64,000 bases of DNA, taken from assembly GCA_030586155.1 (NCBI GenBank), contig CP130741.1:1792680-1856679 (forward strand). The letters are read 5' to 3'. Both the position numbers and the translations under genes were made by a program. How positions within the stretch are numbered: position 1 is the first letter of the stretch; each line of letters opens with the position of its first letter. Below, one piece after another: positions 17,157 to 27,007 of the stretch. The notes under the pieces were generated by a model. That model had not been told where the DNA came from. It saw only the letters and a list, made by a program, of their open reading frames with translations, and searched no databases. The DNA is from Eubacteriaceae bacterium ES3. Lineage in GTDB: Bacteria; Bacillota; Clostridia; Eubacteriales; Eubacteriaceae.

Positions 17157-17627
17157 TCAATGCCCCATCTTGTGCTGAGCTGGAGTACAGGATTCTTCAA
17201 TTGGCGCAGTAGTTCCAGTAATCACTGGTGTATACCGGCTTGAAAAATGTCCTTTTTTGTCAAAAGTACGAATTCCCAAATATGCAATAATCAGAAAAAT
17301 TAACCCGGTGAAAAATGGTGTCAGTACCATGTCAAGCTCTAAATTCAGCTGAGCTACAAGCACATATGAAAGCAAGCTTCCGAGCAGAAAAAAGATAAGA
17401 GGAATCCCATAACAGATCATCGCCGCTCGAAAAACACTGACAAATTCCATTTCCACTTCTACTGTTTCACCAACGGCTGCATGAATCGGATTTTTTGCGA
17501 CCGTTTCAACACTGGCTTTATCTTTACCAATTTGACAAGCACCACAATCTCCACAGGCAGCATGTCGTTTAATACTAACAACAGCACTACTCCCCTGCTG
17601 TTTTTTGATGACTCCAATCTCTTTCAT
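17157..17627 (-). CDS. RseC/MucC family (SoxR-reducing system) membrane protein
   Basis: 156-residue protein of the RseC family. The cysteine cluster CGDCGACQ lies near residues 25-32, typical of the family. Two transmembrane helices span about 70-92 and 100-118. In E. coli RseC works with the Rsx complex, the homologue of Rnf, to keep SoxR reduced. This genome has a full rnf operon 30 kb away, so a link to Rnf is possible but only inferred. The ATG overlaps the aspS stop as TAATG, so it is co-translated with aspS. Confidence 0.88.
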   Translation of the reverse strand: MKEIGVIKKQQGSSAVVSIKRHAACGDCGACQIGKDKASVETVAKNPIHAAVGETVEVEMEFVSVFRAAMICYGIPLIFFLLGSLLSYVLVAQLNLELDMVLTPFFTGLIFLIIAYLGIRTFDKKGHFSSRYTPVITGTTAPIEESCTPAQHKMGH

Positions 17628-19396
17628 TAAATTTCATCCAAGCTGATCCCCAAATCAATAAGTTGATCCAGGCTAGCTTCAGCTGGTGCATTCATCATAA
17701 GACAGCTGTGATTTTGCGTCTTTGGAAAAGCAATGACGTCACGAATGTTATCGTGATCTGTTAATAACATAATCAGACGATCTAAACCAAAAGCCAGTCC
17801 ACCATGAGGTGGAGTTCCGTATTTTAATGCTTCAAGTAAAAACCCAAATTGTTCCCAGGCTGATTCTAAACTAAATCCTAATGCTTTAAAGACTCGTTCC
17901 TGAATATCCTGATTATGAATACGAAGACTTCCGCCTCCAAGTTCAACACCGTTTATAACCATATCATAAGCATCAGCTCTAACCTTTTCAATATCTGTTT
18001 CCAGATATTCAAGATCTTCTGTTAGCGGAGCAGTGAAAGGGTGATGCTTAGCTGTATATCGACCTGCTTCCGAGTCATATTCCAGCAGTGGGAAATCAGT
18101 TACCCATAAGAAATTATACATACCTGATAAATCAAGTTCCAGCTTTCTTGAAAGTTCAAGTCTCAATTGCCCTAATGCCGTGCATACAATCTCGTTGGTA
18201 TCGGCAATAATAAAAATTAAATCTCCTGGTTCCGCATTTGTTTTTTCAAAGATAGCTTCTTTTTCTTCTTCCGAAATAAACTTAAGAATAGGCGACTTCA
18301 TTTCACCTTCAGAAACATCAATCCATGCCAATCCTTTTGCTTTATAGATCTGAGCATATTTTTCCAGATTTTTTATAGTCTTTTTACTCAGTTTGTCCTG
18401 GGCATCTTTTGCATTGATTGCTCTTACGCTGCCACCTTTTTTGATTGCTCCCGAAAAAACTTTGAACTCAGAATCTTTAACACAGTCTGATAAATCAATC
18501 AGTTTTAGATCAAAACGAGTGTCCGGTTTATCAGAACCATACTGATCCATGGCTTCCTGATATGTCATTCTTGGCATCGGTAATGAAATATCAACACCCT
18601 TGATTTCTTTCATCACGCGAGCAATCATTTCTTCACTGATGGCAATAATATCATCTTTATCAACAAAAGACATTTCCATATCAATTTGAGTAAATTCCGG
18701 CTGACGATCCTGTCTTAAATCTTCATCTCTAAAACATTTTGCAATCTGGTAATAACGATCTACACCAGAAATCATCAGTATCTGTTTGTACAATTGCGGA
18801 GACTGGGGCAGACCAAAGAAGTTACCTTTCTGTACACGCGATGGAACCAAAAAATCTCTGGCGCCTTCAGGTGTCGGACGGGCAAGTATAGGTGTTTCCA
18901 CTTCTAAAAATCCTTTTTCGTCCAAATAATTTCTTACAATACTGGCGGTTTTGTGCCGTGTCATCAGAATCTTTTGAAATTTTGGTTTTCGTAAATCAAG
19001 ATAACGGTATTTAAGTCTAACTGCCTCATTACTTTGATCATTGTCTTCAATGTAAATTGGTGGTGTTGCCGCAGTATCAAGTATTTTTATTTCAGTGATC
19101 TCAATTTCAATCTCACCCGTTTTTAAACTTTTATTTACATTTTGTGCATCTCGATGGTTTACTTTTCCTGTAACTGAAAGGACAAACTCATTTCGAACTC
19201 GTTCGGCTATTTCAAAGACTTCCTTATTCTCTTCATTAACGACTAGCTGAACTTTTCCAGACCTATCTCTTAGATCAATAAATAAGACACCACCAAGATT
19301 TCTCCTGTTGTCAGCCCATCCACAAATTCTGACTGTCTCAGAAACGTTTGTCGCATTTAATTCTCCACAAAGAAAATTTCTATAATATGTATTCAT
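17627..19396 (-). CDS. aspS: Aspartyl-tRNA synthetase
   Basis: Class II aminoacyl-tRNA synthetase of the long bacterial type, 589 residues. The N-terminal OB-fold anticodon-binding domain holds VRICGWADNRRNLGG. The catalytic core has RYLDLRKPKFQ, RDEDLRQDRQPEFTQID (motif 2) and GLAFGLDRLIML (motif 3). The bacterial GAD insertion lies between about 290 and 410. GGTGGAGG precedes the ATG at 19396; the 16 upstream codons are leader. A TTGACA/TATAAT promoter lies just upstream with a short leader, leaving no room for a T-box. Confidence 0.96.
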   Translation of the reverse strand: MNTYYRNFLCGELNATNVSETVRICGWADNRRNLGGVLFIDLRDRSGKVQLVVNEENKEVFEIAERVRNEFVLSVTGKVNHRDAQNVNKSLKTGEIEIEITEIKILDTAATPPIYIEDNDQSNEAVRLKYRYLDLRKPKFQKILMTRHKTASIVRNYLDEKGFLEVETPILARPTPEGARDFLVPSRVQKGNFFGLPQSPQLYKQILMISGVDRYYQIAKCFRDEDLRQDRQPEFTQIDMEMSFVDKDDIIAISEEMIARVMKEIKGVDISLPMPRMTYQEAMDQYGSDKPDTRFDLKLIDLSDCVKDSEFKVFSGAIKKGGSVRAINAKDAQDKLSKKTIKNLEKYAQIYKAKGLAWIDVSEGEMKSPILKFISEEEKEAIFEKTNAEPGDLIFIIADTNEIVCTALGQLRLELSRKLELDLSGMYNFLWVTDFPLLEYDSEAGRYTAKHHPFTAPLTEDLEYLETDIEKVRADAYDMVINGVELGGGSLRIHNQDIQERVFKALGFSLESAWEQFGFLLEALKYGTPPHGGLAFGLDRLIMLLTDHDNIRDVIAFPKTQNHSCLMMNAPAEASLDQLIDLGISLDEI

Positions 19397-19430
19397 TCTA
19401 CCTCCACCTATTATCATTCTTAACCTATAT

Positions 19431-19460
19431 ATTATAATAATCAAGAACTTATTATGTCAA
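19431..19460 (-). promoter_or_regulatory. Promoter of aspS-rseC
   Basis: On the minus strand: TTGACA (19455-19460), 18-base spacer, TATAAT (19431-19436). Both boxes are perfect consensus. The start codon of aspS is 35 bases downstream of the -10. Confidence 0.8.
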
Positions 19461-19463
19461 GAA

Positions 19464-19481
19464 AAAACCTTATTCGGTTTT
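19464..19481 (-). terminator. Weak terminator-like hairpin before the aspS promoter
   Basis: On the minus strand AAAACC, six-base loop, GGTTTT followed by further T. It lies about 100 bases after hemZ and directly before the aspS promoter. The stem is only six pairs and AT-rich. Confidence 0.35.
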
Positions 19482-19583
19482 AATTTTAGCCAAAACAACG
19501 TTATAAATCATCTTATGCAAGCTAATATCTCTCAATATTATCAAAGTATTTATAACAAAATCTCTTTAAGTTTTTAGTTTTTC

Positions 19584-21029
19584 CTACTTAACTTTTAGCA
19601 GTTCCTTAATTATTGTCTTCTTTTTATCTAGAATATCGTAAAAACGGTCGTTATAAGTTTTTACATCTTTGACGGTAAATATTTTTTTGATCTCATCACG
19701 TTCCTCATCATAAATATTACCTGTTGCTCCAGCACCAATACCTATAACTGTCTGCGTTTCTGACATCATCATAATATTATAAATACCTTCTTTATTTTTT
19801 AATGAATAGCCAACATTTTCGCTATTGCCACAAGTATATTTAAGCCGGTACAAATAGTATGGGTTATAACCATGACTTAGAAGGATTTTTCTCACTTGCT
19901 GGTAAAAGCTCTCACCGTAACCTTCATTCACTTTAATTCCAAAATCATTTTTTATTTTTGATCCTTTTTTTACTGAAAGGTTGTGAATTGTAATATTCTC
20001 GGGTTGAAAGTCTAATACTTGATTTAGGCTGTTTAAAAAATCGTCAGATTTTTCTTCGCCTAAACCAATTATCAGATCCATATTTAAATTTTCAAACTTT
20101 AAAAACCTGACCATTTCAGCAAAATGACTAATGTCCGTAGCAGAACAGGGACGTTTTACTGTATCCAAGGTTTTCTGATTCATCGATTGGGGATTTAAAC
20201 AGATTCGATCAACACCAAATTTTTTTGCAATCATTAATTTTTCATCTGATAGAGTATCCGTTCTCCCTGCCTCAAGTGTAAACTCTCTTAACTGATTTAA
20301 TGCAAAAGTTTTATCAAGCATTAAGAAAAGTTCATCTAGTTGATTAGCCGTTAAAACTGTTGGCGTCCCACCGCCTATATAGATAGAATCCACTGTAATG
20401 TTTTTTTCTTTTATCAGCTTCCCAATTTCTTCAATTTCTATCAGTAAATTAGCAAAGTATTGATTCAGATTTTGCCGTTTCCGATCAACAATTGTTGAGA
20501 CAAACGAACAGTAGGAACATTTTGACGGACAAAGTGGAATACCAATGTAAATACTGATTTTCTTCTTACCTTCTTCAATAATTTCGCGCTGTTTTTTCGC
20601 CAGTTCTAAAAGAAGCTGGGTACGGTCATCGCTGACTCGATAATAATCCATCAGCTTTTTCTTTATCAAAGTTTCTGTCAATCCCTGTCTTTGAAGCTTT
20701 TGAACAATTTTTACGGGTTTAATTCCTGTCAAACTTCCCCACATCAGTTCCTTTTGATAATATTCACTTAAAAAATCATATAGATATCCCTTGTAGATAC
20801 CTTTGTCCTCAAGATCCTGCTGACTTGAAACAGAATATTTTTTTGCAAAATTTTGTTTTTCTTTCCACTCAAGCTGGTATTCAATTTCAAGCCCCTTAAT
20901 ACTTTGAGTAAGCTTTCCATCCCAGTCCCCTTCCCAGACATTTTTAATGCCCGGTTCAAATGCCTGAACCATTTCATGAAAATAATATTCCAGATCAGGG
21001 TTTTCTAAATTAAAAAGGAGAATGCTCAT
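19584..21029 (-). CDS. hemZ: Radical SAM coproporphyrinogen oxidase-like protein HemZ
   Basis: HemZ/HemW-type radical SAM protein, 481 residues. The iron-sulfur cysteines are C167, C171 and C174 in CPSKCSYC, followed by the aromatic residue F. YIGGGTPTVL is the SAM-binding GGE-like block. A roughly 150-residue N-terminal region before the radical SAM domain is the HemZ hallmark and separates it from shorter HemW. Oxygen-independent heme synthesis is the annotated role, but activity is unproven for many members. AGGAGATACTCG precedes the ATG at 21029; the frame runs 33 codons further into the upstream gene. It is the last gene of the recJ-apt-relA-dtd-MBL-hemZ run. Confidence 0.88.
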   Translation of the reverse strand: MSILLFNLENPDLEYYFHEMVQAFEPGIKNVWEGDWDGKLTQSIKGLEIEYQLEWKEKQNFAKKYSVSSQQDLEDKGIYKGYLYDFLSEYYQKELMWGSLTGIKPVKIVQKLQRQGLTETLIKKKLMDYYRVSDDRTQLLLELAKKQREIIEEGKKKISIYIGIPLCPSKCSYCSFVSTIVDRKRQNLNQYFANLLIEIEEIGKLIKEKNITVDSIYIGGGTPTVLTANQLDELFLMLDKTFALNQLREFTLEAGRTDTLSDEKLMIAKKFGVDRICLNPQSMNQKTLDTVKRPCSATDISHFAEMVRFLKFENLNMDLIIGLGEEKSDDFLNSLNQVLDFQPENITIHNLSVKKGSKIKNDFGIKVNEGYGESFYQQVRKILLSHGYNPYYLYRLKYTCGNSENVGYSLKNKEGIYNIMMMSETQTVIGIGAGATGNIYDEERDEIKKIFTVKDVKTYNDRFYDILDKKKTIIKELLKVK

Positions 21030-21039
21030 CGAGTATCTC

Positions 21040-21666
21040 CTAATAACGGCCCTGTAAAAAGGGATTATGCAATTTTTCATACCCAATGGTGGTATTCTCT
21101 CCGTGACCTGGATAAACAATTGTGTCATCGGGTAGAATAAGCAGTTTTTCGCGAATATTTGTCAGCAGTTCATCCAGATTTCCATCCATAAAATCTGTCC
21201 GACCTATCGAAGTGTTAAACAATGTATCTCCGGAAAAAAGGTACTTATTGATAAGTAGGCTGACACCGCCTTTTGAGTGACCAGGTGTATGAATTATCCG
21301 AAAATCCAGATCCCCTACTTTCAGATTTTCACTTTCAACTAAATATCCATCAGCCTTGCCACACTCAAGATTCATGCCCGCAAGATAGGAAAGATTTCTC
21401 TGGGGATTTGTTAGACAATCACTGTCTTCAGCATGGATCAACACCTGAGCCTGGGTCAATTTTCGCAGGTGTTCAACACCGCCAAGATGGTCGAAATGAC
21501 CATGAGTTAATACAATATATTTAATTTTTAAATCTTTATCTTTTATAATTTCTTCAACACGGTTATCCATAAACCCCGGATCGATAATGATACCATTTTT
21601 ATTGTCATCCCAGATTAGATAACAATTTGTTCCCATACTTCCAAGGCTTAATTTTTCTATTTCCAT
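21040..21666 (-). CDS. MBL-fold hydrolase (glyoxalase II-like)
   Basis: Metallo-beta-lactamase-fold hydrolase of 208 residues. The metal motif THGHFDHLGG is at 54-63. The second histidine is in HTPGHSKGG, the bridging aspartate is in FSGDTLF, and the last histidine is in YPGHGENT. It resembles YqgX/GloB-type thioesterases that act on small thioesters; the true substrate is unknown. AGGAGG precedes the ATG. It lies between dtd and hemZ, a common clostridial arrangement after relA. Confidence 0.92.
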   Translation of the reverse strand: MEIEKLSLGSMGTNCYLIWDDNKNGIIIDPGFMDNRVEEIIKDKDLKIKYIVLTHGHFDHLGGVEHLRKLTQAQVLIHAEDSDCLTNPQRNLSYLAGMNLECGKADGYLVESENLKVGDLDFRIIHTPGHSKGGVSLLINKYLFSGDTLFNTSIGRTDFMDGNLDELLTNIREKLLILPDDTIVYPGHGENTTIGYEKLHNPFLQGRY

Positions 21667-21674
21667 TTTTCCTC

Positions 21675-22127
21675 CTAAAACACCTTTTCACTATCCAATA
21701 GAATGGTTACTGGTCCATCATTGACGATACTGACTTCCATATCGGCTTGAAAAACGCCAGTTTCAACATTGAGATTTGTTTGATCTTTAAATTTCCTGAC
21801 AAAAGTATGATATTTCTCTTCAGCCTGCTCAACAGGTCCACTGCGGATATAACTGGGCCTCCGGCCTTTGCGACAATCACCATATAAAGTAAACTGTGAA
21901 ACAATTAGAATTTCTCCCATAACATCCTGGACCGATTCATTCATTTTTCCTTCAGCATCATCAAAAATCCGCAGATTTAAGATTTTGCCAATAATATAAT
22001 TCATATCTTTTTCAGTATCGTCTCCTTTGATCCCCAGCAAAACATTTAGTCCACAACTAATTGAAGCTACCAATTTATTATCAATTGTAACACTGGATGA
22101 CTTTACACGCTGTACTATCGCTCTCAT
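21675..22127 (-). CDS. dtd: D-aminoacyl-tRNA deacylase
   Basis: Hydrolyses D-amino acids (and glycine from tRNA-Ala) that were wrongly attached to tRNA. The protein has 150 residues, the standard size. The two signature motifs are SQFTLYGD at 77-84 and the cross-subunit NDGPVT at 136-141. It begins three bases after the relA stop. No clear ribosome site is seen, so it probably relies on coupling to relA. The relA-dtd pair is conserved across Firmicutes. Confidence 0.96.
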   Translation of the reverse strand: MRAIVQRVKSSSVTIDNKLVASISCGLNVLLGIKGDDTEKDMNYIIGKILNLRIFDDAEGKMNESVQDVMGEILIVSQFTLYGDCRKGRRPSYIRSGPVEQAEEKYHTFVRKFKDQTNLNVETGVFQADMEVSIVNDGPVTILLDSEKVF

Positions 22128-22130
22128 AGT

Positions 22131-24302
22131 TTAAACCCGATAAATCTGGTTAACCTCCTTAATTTTATATAAATTTTTTATTAATAGATTAAGTTCTCTT
22201 CGGCTCTTAACCTCACAGGTAGCTGAGAAGAAATCATAGCCATTTTTTTCGTTTTTAGCATTTAAAGCGGTGACCGGTATGTTCATTTCGAGAAAGACTT
22301 TCGATATTTTTATAACTGTTCCCTGGGCTTCAAGAGCCTTAATATGAATTTCTGCCGTAAATGAACCGGAACTGTATTTATTCCACTCCACTTCCACAAT
22401 TCGATTCGGATCAGATAGATTTAAGACATTTGAACAGTCTGCTCGGTGAACAGAGATTCCTCTACCTTTTGTAATATATCCGACAATGTTATCACCCGGT
22501 ACCGGATTACAGCATTTGGCAAAATGAACATCAATTTCATTATAGCCCGCCACTATAACTGTACTCCCCGAAGATTTCCCGTCCTTTTGGGGTTTTTTAA
22601 TGACCAGTTCTTCCACTTCTTCCGGAAATTCCTTTGGAAAAAGCATTTTCATCTTTTGAAAAACTGTCCCAATTTTGATGCCATTATATCCGATTGCCGC
22701 ATAAAAATCACTGACATTTTTATAATTGCAGTTTTCAGCCAGTATTTCGAGATTATTAAGATTTAAAAGTCCGGTCTGCTGCAGACCTTCTCTTTTAATT
22801 TCTTTTTCCAGAATCAGCTTTCCCTTCTGGATATTCTCATCTTTTTCTTCCTTTTTAAAATACTGCTTAATCTTATTTCTGGCATGGGCACTTTTAACAA
22901 AAGTAAGCCAATCCCGGCTTGGACCATTGGAATTCTTGGAGGTCATCACCTCTACAATATCACCGCTTTTAAGTGTACTATTAAGGGGTACAATCTTATT
23001 GTTGACGCGAGCACCCACACAGTTGTTACCAATATCGCTATGAATCCGATAGGCAAAATCAAGGGGACATGAACCAGCTGGCAAAGGAATGACCGTACCT
23101 TTTGGAGAAAACACATAAACTTCTTCATTTAGAAGGTCAACTTTTATGGTCTCTAAAAGCTCTCCCGCATCTTCAGATTCCCGCTGCAGTTCCAGCATCT
23201 GTCTTAGCCAGGACATTTGAACTTCCTGTCGCTTATCCTTTGAATCCGCATTTCCTTCCTTGTATTTCCAATGGGCCGCGATCCCATATTCTGCTGTCTC
23301 ATGCATTTCTTTGGTTCGGATCTGTATCTCGAAAGGTTCACCCTTTGGACCCATTACAGTCGTATGAATAGACTGGTAGAGATTAGGCTTAGGCATGGCT
23401 ATATAATCTTTAAATCGTCCAGGAATCGGCGTCCATTGAGAATGAACAACGCCCAGAACCCCGTAACAGTCCTTGAGGGAATCGACGATTACCCGAACAG
23501 CAATCAGATCGTATATCTCATCAAAAGATTTGTTCTGGGATTTCATTTTTCGATAAATACTGTAAAAATGCTTGGAGCGACCATAAATCTCAGCATTTGT
23601 TCCAACCTGACTGATTTCTCTTTTTAGAATATCAATGACATCATTAATATAGGCTTCTCTGGCATTTTTTTTCATCTTGATCTTATTAACCAGATCATAA
23701 TAACCTGTAGGGTCAATATATTTTAGCGCCAGATCCTCGAGTTCCCATTTTATTGTGGAAATACCAAGACGATTGGCCAAAGGAGCATAAATATCCAGGG
23801 TTTCCTTTGCTTTTTCAATCTGTTTAGACTCCCTCATGTACTCCAGTGTGCGCATATTATGAAGACGGTCCACCAGCTTAATGAGAATTACCCTAATGTC
23901 TTTTGACATAGCCAAAATCATTTTCCTTAAATTCTCAGCCTGACTTTCTTCTTTTGACTGAAAACCAATCCGACCTATTTTTGTAACGCCTTCAACCAGA
24001 TTGGCAACCGACTCACTAAAGTTTTCCTTAATATAATCATAGGAATATTCGGTATCCTCGATGACATCATGCAGAATAGCAGCTACAATCGTTTCAGTAT
24101 CCATATCCATTTCTGCTAGAATATAGGCAACTGAAACTGGATGGATTACATAATCTTCCCCGGAAAGTCTTTTCTGATCTTTATGCGCACTCCGCGCCAA
24201 CTCGTAGGCACGCATAATCATATCAGTATCTGCATCCTTATTATGAGCCTTTACCAGGTTTATTACATTGTCAATTTTTCCTTTAACTGCATCATTTTCC
24301 AT
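22131..24302 (-). CDS. relA: Bifunctional (p)ppGpp synthetase/hydrolase Rel
   Basis: RSH protein of 723 residues that makes and breaks (p)ppGpp in the stringent response. The HD hydrolase domain is intact, with H54 and HDVIEDT at 78-84. The synthetase domain has GRFKDYIAMPKPNLYQSIHT near 310-330. TGS (about 390-450), a zinc-finger/helical region with HFAKCCNPVPGD near 585, and a C-terminal ACT domain follow. All key residues look intact, so it should be bifunctional. It starts after apt, and the pair links purine salvage with alarmone control. Confidence 0.96.
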   Translation of the reverse strand: MENDAVKGKIDNVINLVKAHNKDADTDMIMRAYELARSAHKDQKRLSGEDYVIHPVSVAYILAEMDMDTETIVAAILHDVIEDTEYSYDYIKENFSESVANLVEGVTKIGRIGFQSKEESQAENLRKMILAMSKDIRVILIKLVDRLHNMRTLEYMRESKQIEKAKETLDIYAPLANRLGISTIKWELEDLALKYIDPTGYYDLVNKIKMKKNAREAYINDVIDILKREISQVGTNAEIYGRSKHFYSIYRKMKSQNKSFDEIYDLIAVRVIVDSLKDCYGVLGVVHSQWTPIPGRFKDYIAMPKPNLYQSIHTTVMGPKGEPFEIQIRTKEMHETAEYGIAAHWKYKEGNADSKDKRQEVQMSWLRQMLELQRESEDAGELLETIKVDLLNEEVYVFSPKGTVIPLPAGSCPLDFAYRIHSDIGNNCVGARVNNKIVPLNSTLKSGDIVEVMTSKNSNGPSRDWLTFVKSAHARNKIKQYFKKEEKDENIQKGKLILEKEIKREGLQQTGLLNLNNLEILAENCNYKNVSDFYAAIGYNGIKIGTVFQKMKMLFPKEFPEEVEELVIKKPQKDGKSSGSTVIVAGYNEIDVHFAKCCNPVPGDNIVGYITKGRGISVHRADCSNVLNLSDPNRIVEVEWNKYSSGSFTAEIHIKALEAQGTVIKISKVFLEMNIPVTALNAKNEKNGYDFFSATCEVKSRRELNLLIKNLYKIKEVNQIYRV

Positions 24303-24324
24303 ATTGTATCTGCTTTCTTTGAAA

Positions 24325-24843
24325 TTAATACTTATAGGTTACAAGAGAATGAATAAAATAATCCTTTAATAGTTCACGTCCGCCGAGTTCAGTTAATTCG
24401 ATAAGAGTAATCAAACCGGCAATTTGACCGCCCATTTTTTCAATCAGTTGAACCGCCGCCTTCATGGTTCCACCAGTTGCTAAGAGATCATCAACTAAAA
24501 CAACGCGATCACCTGGCTTAATCAGTTTTTTTTGAATTTCCACAATATTTGACCCATATTCCAAGTCATATTCTTCTGCTATAACTTCTCCTGGAAGTTT
24601 ACCGGGCTTTCTGACAGGGACAAGACCTGCTCCTAACTGATAGGCAATTGGCGCACCAAATATGTAACCTCTTGATTCTGGTATAGCAATCAGCGTTGCG
24701 TCCAGTGCTCTGGCAACTTTTGTCATTTCATCAATTGCCATTTTGTAAGCTTGGGGATCGACAATTAAACTATTAATATCCTTAAAGCTTATTCCATCTT
24801 TGGGAAAACCCTCATAGATGTCAATATAATTCTTCAATTCCAT
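24325..24843 (-). CDS. apt: Adenine phosphoribosyltransferase
   Basis: Makes AMP from adenine and PRPP. The protein has 172 residues. It begins MELKNYIDIYEGFPKDGI, and the PRPP-binding motif is VVLVDDLLATGGT. The adenine-contacting block ESRGYIFGAPIAY is intact. GAGGGAG is seven bases before the ATG at 24843. That ribosome site overlaps the end of recJ, whose stop is one base away. The recJ-apt-relA order is typical of low-GC Gram-positives. Confidence 0.96.
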   Translation of the reverse strand: MELKNYIDIYEGFPKDGISFKDINSLIVDPQAYKMAIDEMTKVARALDATLIAIPESRGYIFGAPIAYQLGAGLVPVRKPGKLPGEVIAEEYDLEYGSNIVEIQKKLIKPGDRVVLVDDLLATGGTMKAAVQLIEKMGGQIAGLITLIELTELGGRELLKDYFIHSLVTYKY

Positions 24844-24844
24844 T

Positions 24845-26935
24845 TTATTCTCCCTCTTCATTTTTTATTTTTTTTAATTTTATCATTAGATTCGAATTTT
24901 GAATATCCTTTTTTTCATTTGTCGGAATAAAAGTCAGGATATCAAATTCATTTTGGCTTTTAATCGTAAGCAAATCATTTTCCCTGAGAATTTCGATTGA
25001 ACTTAATATCTTAAATGGCGAATAAACGCAATTTTCAAAAAATGAGAAATCCAGTTCTTTATTATTAAACTGCTTCAGATACTTGTAAATAGCACGTAAT
25101 TCCGGTAAAGTAATGGCTACTTCTTCCGGATCTATGCCATTTATTAAAGTTGTAATCTGCCATCTATTTAAAACTTTCTGGTTAATGATATTGGATAAAA
25201 TGATTTTCGCTTGCTCATGATTTTCAAGGGGATTTCTTTTAATATCTTTAATCTGCAGCTGGAGGCTTTTAATTCCGTTGAATTCGTTAATTGATGGCTT
25301 AACAATTAGATTAATTTCTTTATAATCTGTTACCCCTAAAAGCAACTCATAAAATTCTGCCATCCAAAACCCTACAGCTCTGATTCCGTTAAAATCAATC
25401 CACAGGTGGTCCTTTTCCTTGCCCATTCTTCCAAATTTCTTGATATTTGAACCATCAATTAAAAAATTGATGCCCGGATTTCCAATACCTGTAGGTTCAA
25501 TTTTATCCAGCTGTCCATACCATTCTATATTAAATGCATCACTATTCATCCTGATATCAAAATATACAGGAGCAACTAAAAGATTTTTAAGGCCAACCTG
25601 TATTGTGTAATCTTCCAAACGTTTTTCAAGTTGAGCAATATTCTCTTTCTTAATACTTAGACCCGCTGCCTGTTCATGACCACCGAAACTCTTATAGATA
25701 TCACCACAAGCACTCAAAGCCTTAAAAATATCAAACCCCTCAACACTTCGGCACGAACCTTTACCCAAATCATTTTCTATTCCAATCACTATAACTGGAC
25801 GATAATATTTTTCCTGAATACGACTGGCTACAATTCCAATCACGCCTGAGTGCCAACCCTCACCGTAAACAAGAATCAGATCCCGTTCATATAGTTTTTT
25901 TTCTTCAATCTGGGTCATTGCCTTTTCAAGAATTTCTTTTTCCAGTTCCTGTCTCTTTCTATTCTCATCACTTAAAAAAGCCGCTAAAGAATATGCTTTT
26001 TCAGAGTCATTAGTCGTCAGAAGACTGACGATTTTATGTGCTTCTCCTAGTCTGCCAGCAGCATTGATCTTGGGTCCTAAAATAAATCCATAATGCCAGG
26101 CCTTGATCTCCTCCAATTCACTGATTTCAATCAGCTTGCGAAGTCCCATATTTTTCGGATCCTGATTTAAGAATTTAAGCCCTTCTTTGACTAATAATCT
26201 ATTTTCATCTTTTAAAGGAACTAAATCAGAAACTGTTGCCACAGAAACACATTCAATATACTCCTGTAAATCAACATCAATATTCAAGGCACTTACTAAA
26301 GCCTGAATCAGTTTAAATGAAACGCCGGCTCCGCACAACCCCTTAAAAGGATACAATGAGTCAGGTCTTTTAGGATTTATAATCGCCAATGCCCCAGGTA
26401 GTTCGCCATGACATTCGTGATGGTCTGTTATAATAACATCGACAGCGGATTGATTTAAAAATTCAATTTCTCGAATCGAAGATATCCCATTATCGACAGT
26501 CACCAATAAATTCATTCCATCTTCAATCAGATCATTAAGCGGATCCATGTGTAAGCCATATCCGGTTTTCAGACGATTGGGAATATAATATTCTACATTA
26601 CAGGATATCTTGCGTAAAAACATATAAAGGATGGAAACGCCAACTGTGCCGTCAACATCATAATCGCCATATAGAATTATTTTCTCCTGTTTATTTTTAG
26701 CAGTTAGAATCCGGTCCACCGCTAATTGCATATCAGGCAGTAAAAAAGGATCATTACTATCGCTTATTTTCGGGTAAAGATACTGTTCGCACTCAGAAAG
26801 AGAAGTTATACCTCTACCGATTAGGATATCGGCTATAATCGGATCAATGCCTAACTGCTCTGAATACTCTATTCTCCGTTCAGTTATGTTAATGTCACTA
26901 TTTTTTTTTCTATTATGCCATTTCGTAGCAATCAT
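24845..26935 (-). CDS. recJ: Single-strand-specific 5'-3' exonuclease RecJ
   Basis: DHH-family exonuclease used in recombination and repair, 696 residues. The metal-binding motifs are DYDVDG near residues 91-96, TVDNG, and TDHHECHGELP. The DHHA1 domain has GKGSCRS and GGHEQAAGLSI. An OB fold and an extra C-terminal domain follow, giving a length between the E. coli and Bacillus forms. GGGGGG lies five bases before the ATG at 26935; a TTG one codon earlier is less well spaced. A strong hairpin lies upstream, after secF. Confidence 0.95.
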   Translation of the reverse strand: MIATKWHNRKKNSDINITERRIEYSEQLGIDPIIADILIGRGITSLSECEQYLYPKISDSNDPFLLPDMQLAVDRILTAKNKQEKIILYGDYDVDGTVGVSILYMFLRKISCNVEYYIPNRLKTGYGLHMDPLNDLIEDGMNLLVTVDNGISSIREIEFLNQSAVDVIITDHHECHGELPGALAIINPKRPDSLYPFKGLCGAGVSFKLIQALVSALNIDVDLQEYIECVSVATVSDLVPLKDENRLLVKEGLKFLNQDPKNMGLRKLIEISELEEIKAWHYGFILGPKINAAGRLGEAHKIVSLLTTNDSEKAYSLAAFLSDENRKRQELEKEILEKAMTQIEEKKLYERDLILVYGEGWHSGVIGIVASRIQEKYYRPVIVIGIENDLGKGSCRSVEGFDIFKALSACGDIYKSFGGHEQAAGLSIKKENIAQLEKRLEDYTIQVGLKNLLVAPVYFDIRMNSDAFNIEWYGQLDKIEPTGIGNPGINFLIDGSNIKKFGRMGKEKDHLWIDFNGIRAVGFWMAEFYELLLGVTDYKEINLIVKPSINEFNGIKSLQLQIKDIKRNPLENHEQAKIILSNIINQKVLNRWQITTLINGIDPEEVAITLPELRAIYKYLKQFNNKELDFSFFENCVYSPFKILSSIEILRENDLLTIKSQNEFDILTFIPTNEKKDIQNSNLMIKLKKIKNEEGE

Positions 26936-26958
26936 CAACGCCCCCCTTTTATATCTTT

Positions 26959-26999
26959 AAAGACAGCCTCAATTAAGAAACTTAATTGAGGCTGTCTTT
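26959..26999 (-). terminator. Strong terminator between secF and recJ
   Basis: 19-bp perfect stem (26959-26977 with 26981-26999) and a three-base loop. It follows secF by nine bases. The T stretch is short (CTTTAAAG), but the stem is long. It separates the secDF and recJ transcripts, although no clear recJ promoter is visible after it. Confidence 0.75.
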
Positions 27000-27007
27000 G
27001 CTTAAAT

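Noticed and set aside
19397-19583. Possible T-box or riboswitch upstream of aspS
   Set aside because: The promoter is only 35 bases from the start codon, so no room for a T-box leader.
22726-23043. Plus-strand open frames inside relA
   Set aside because: Antisense shadows of a fully conserved RSH gene, without ribosome sites or recognisable domains.
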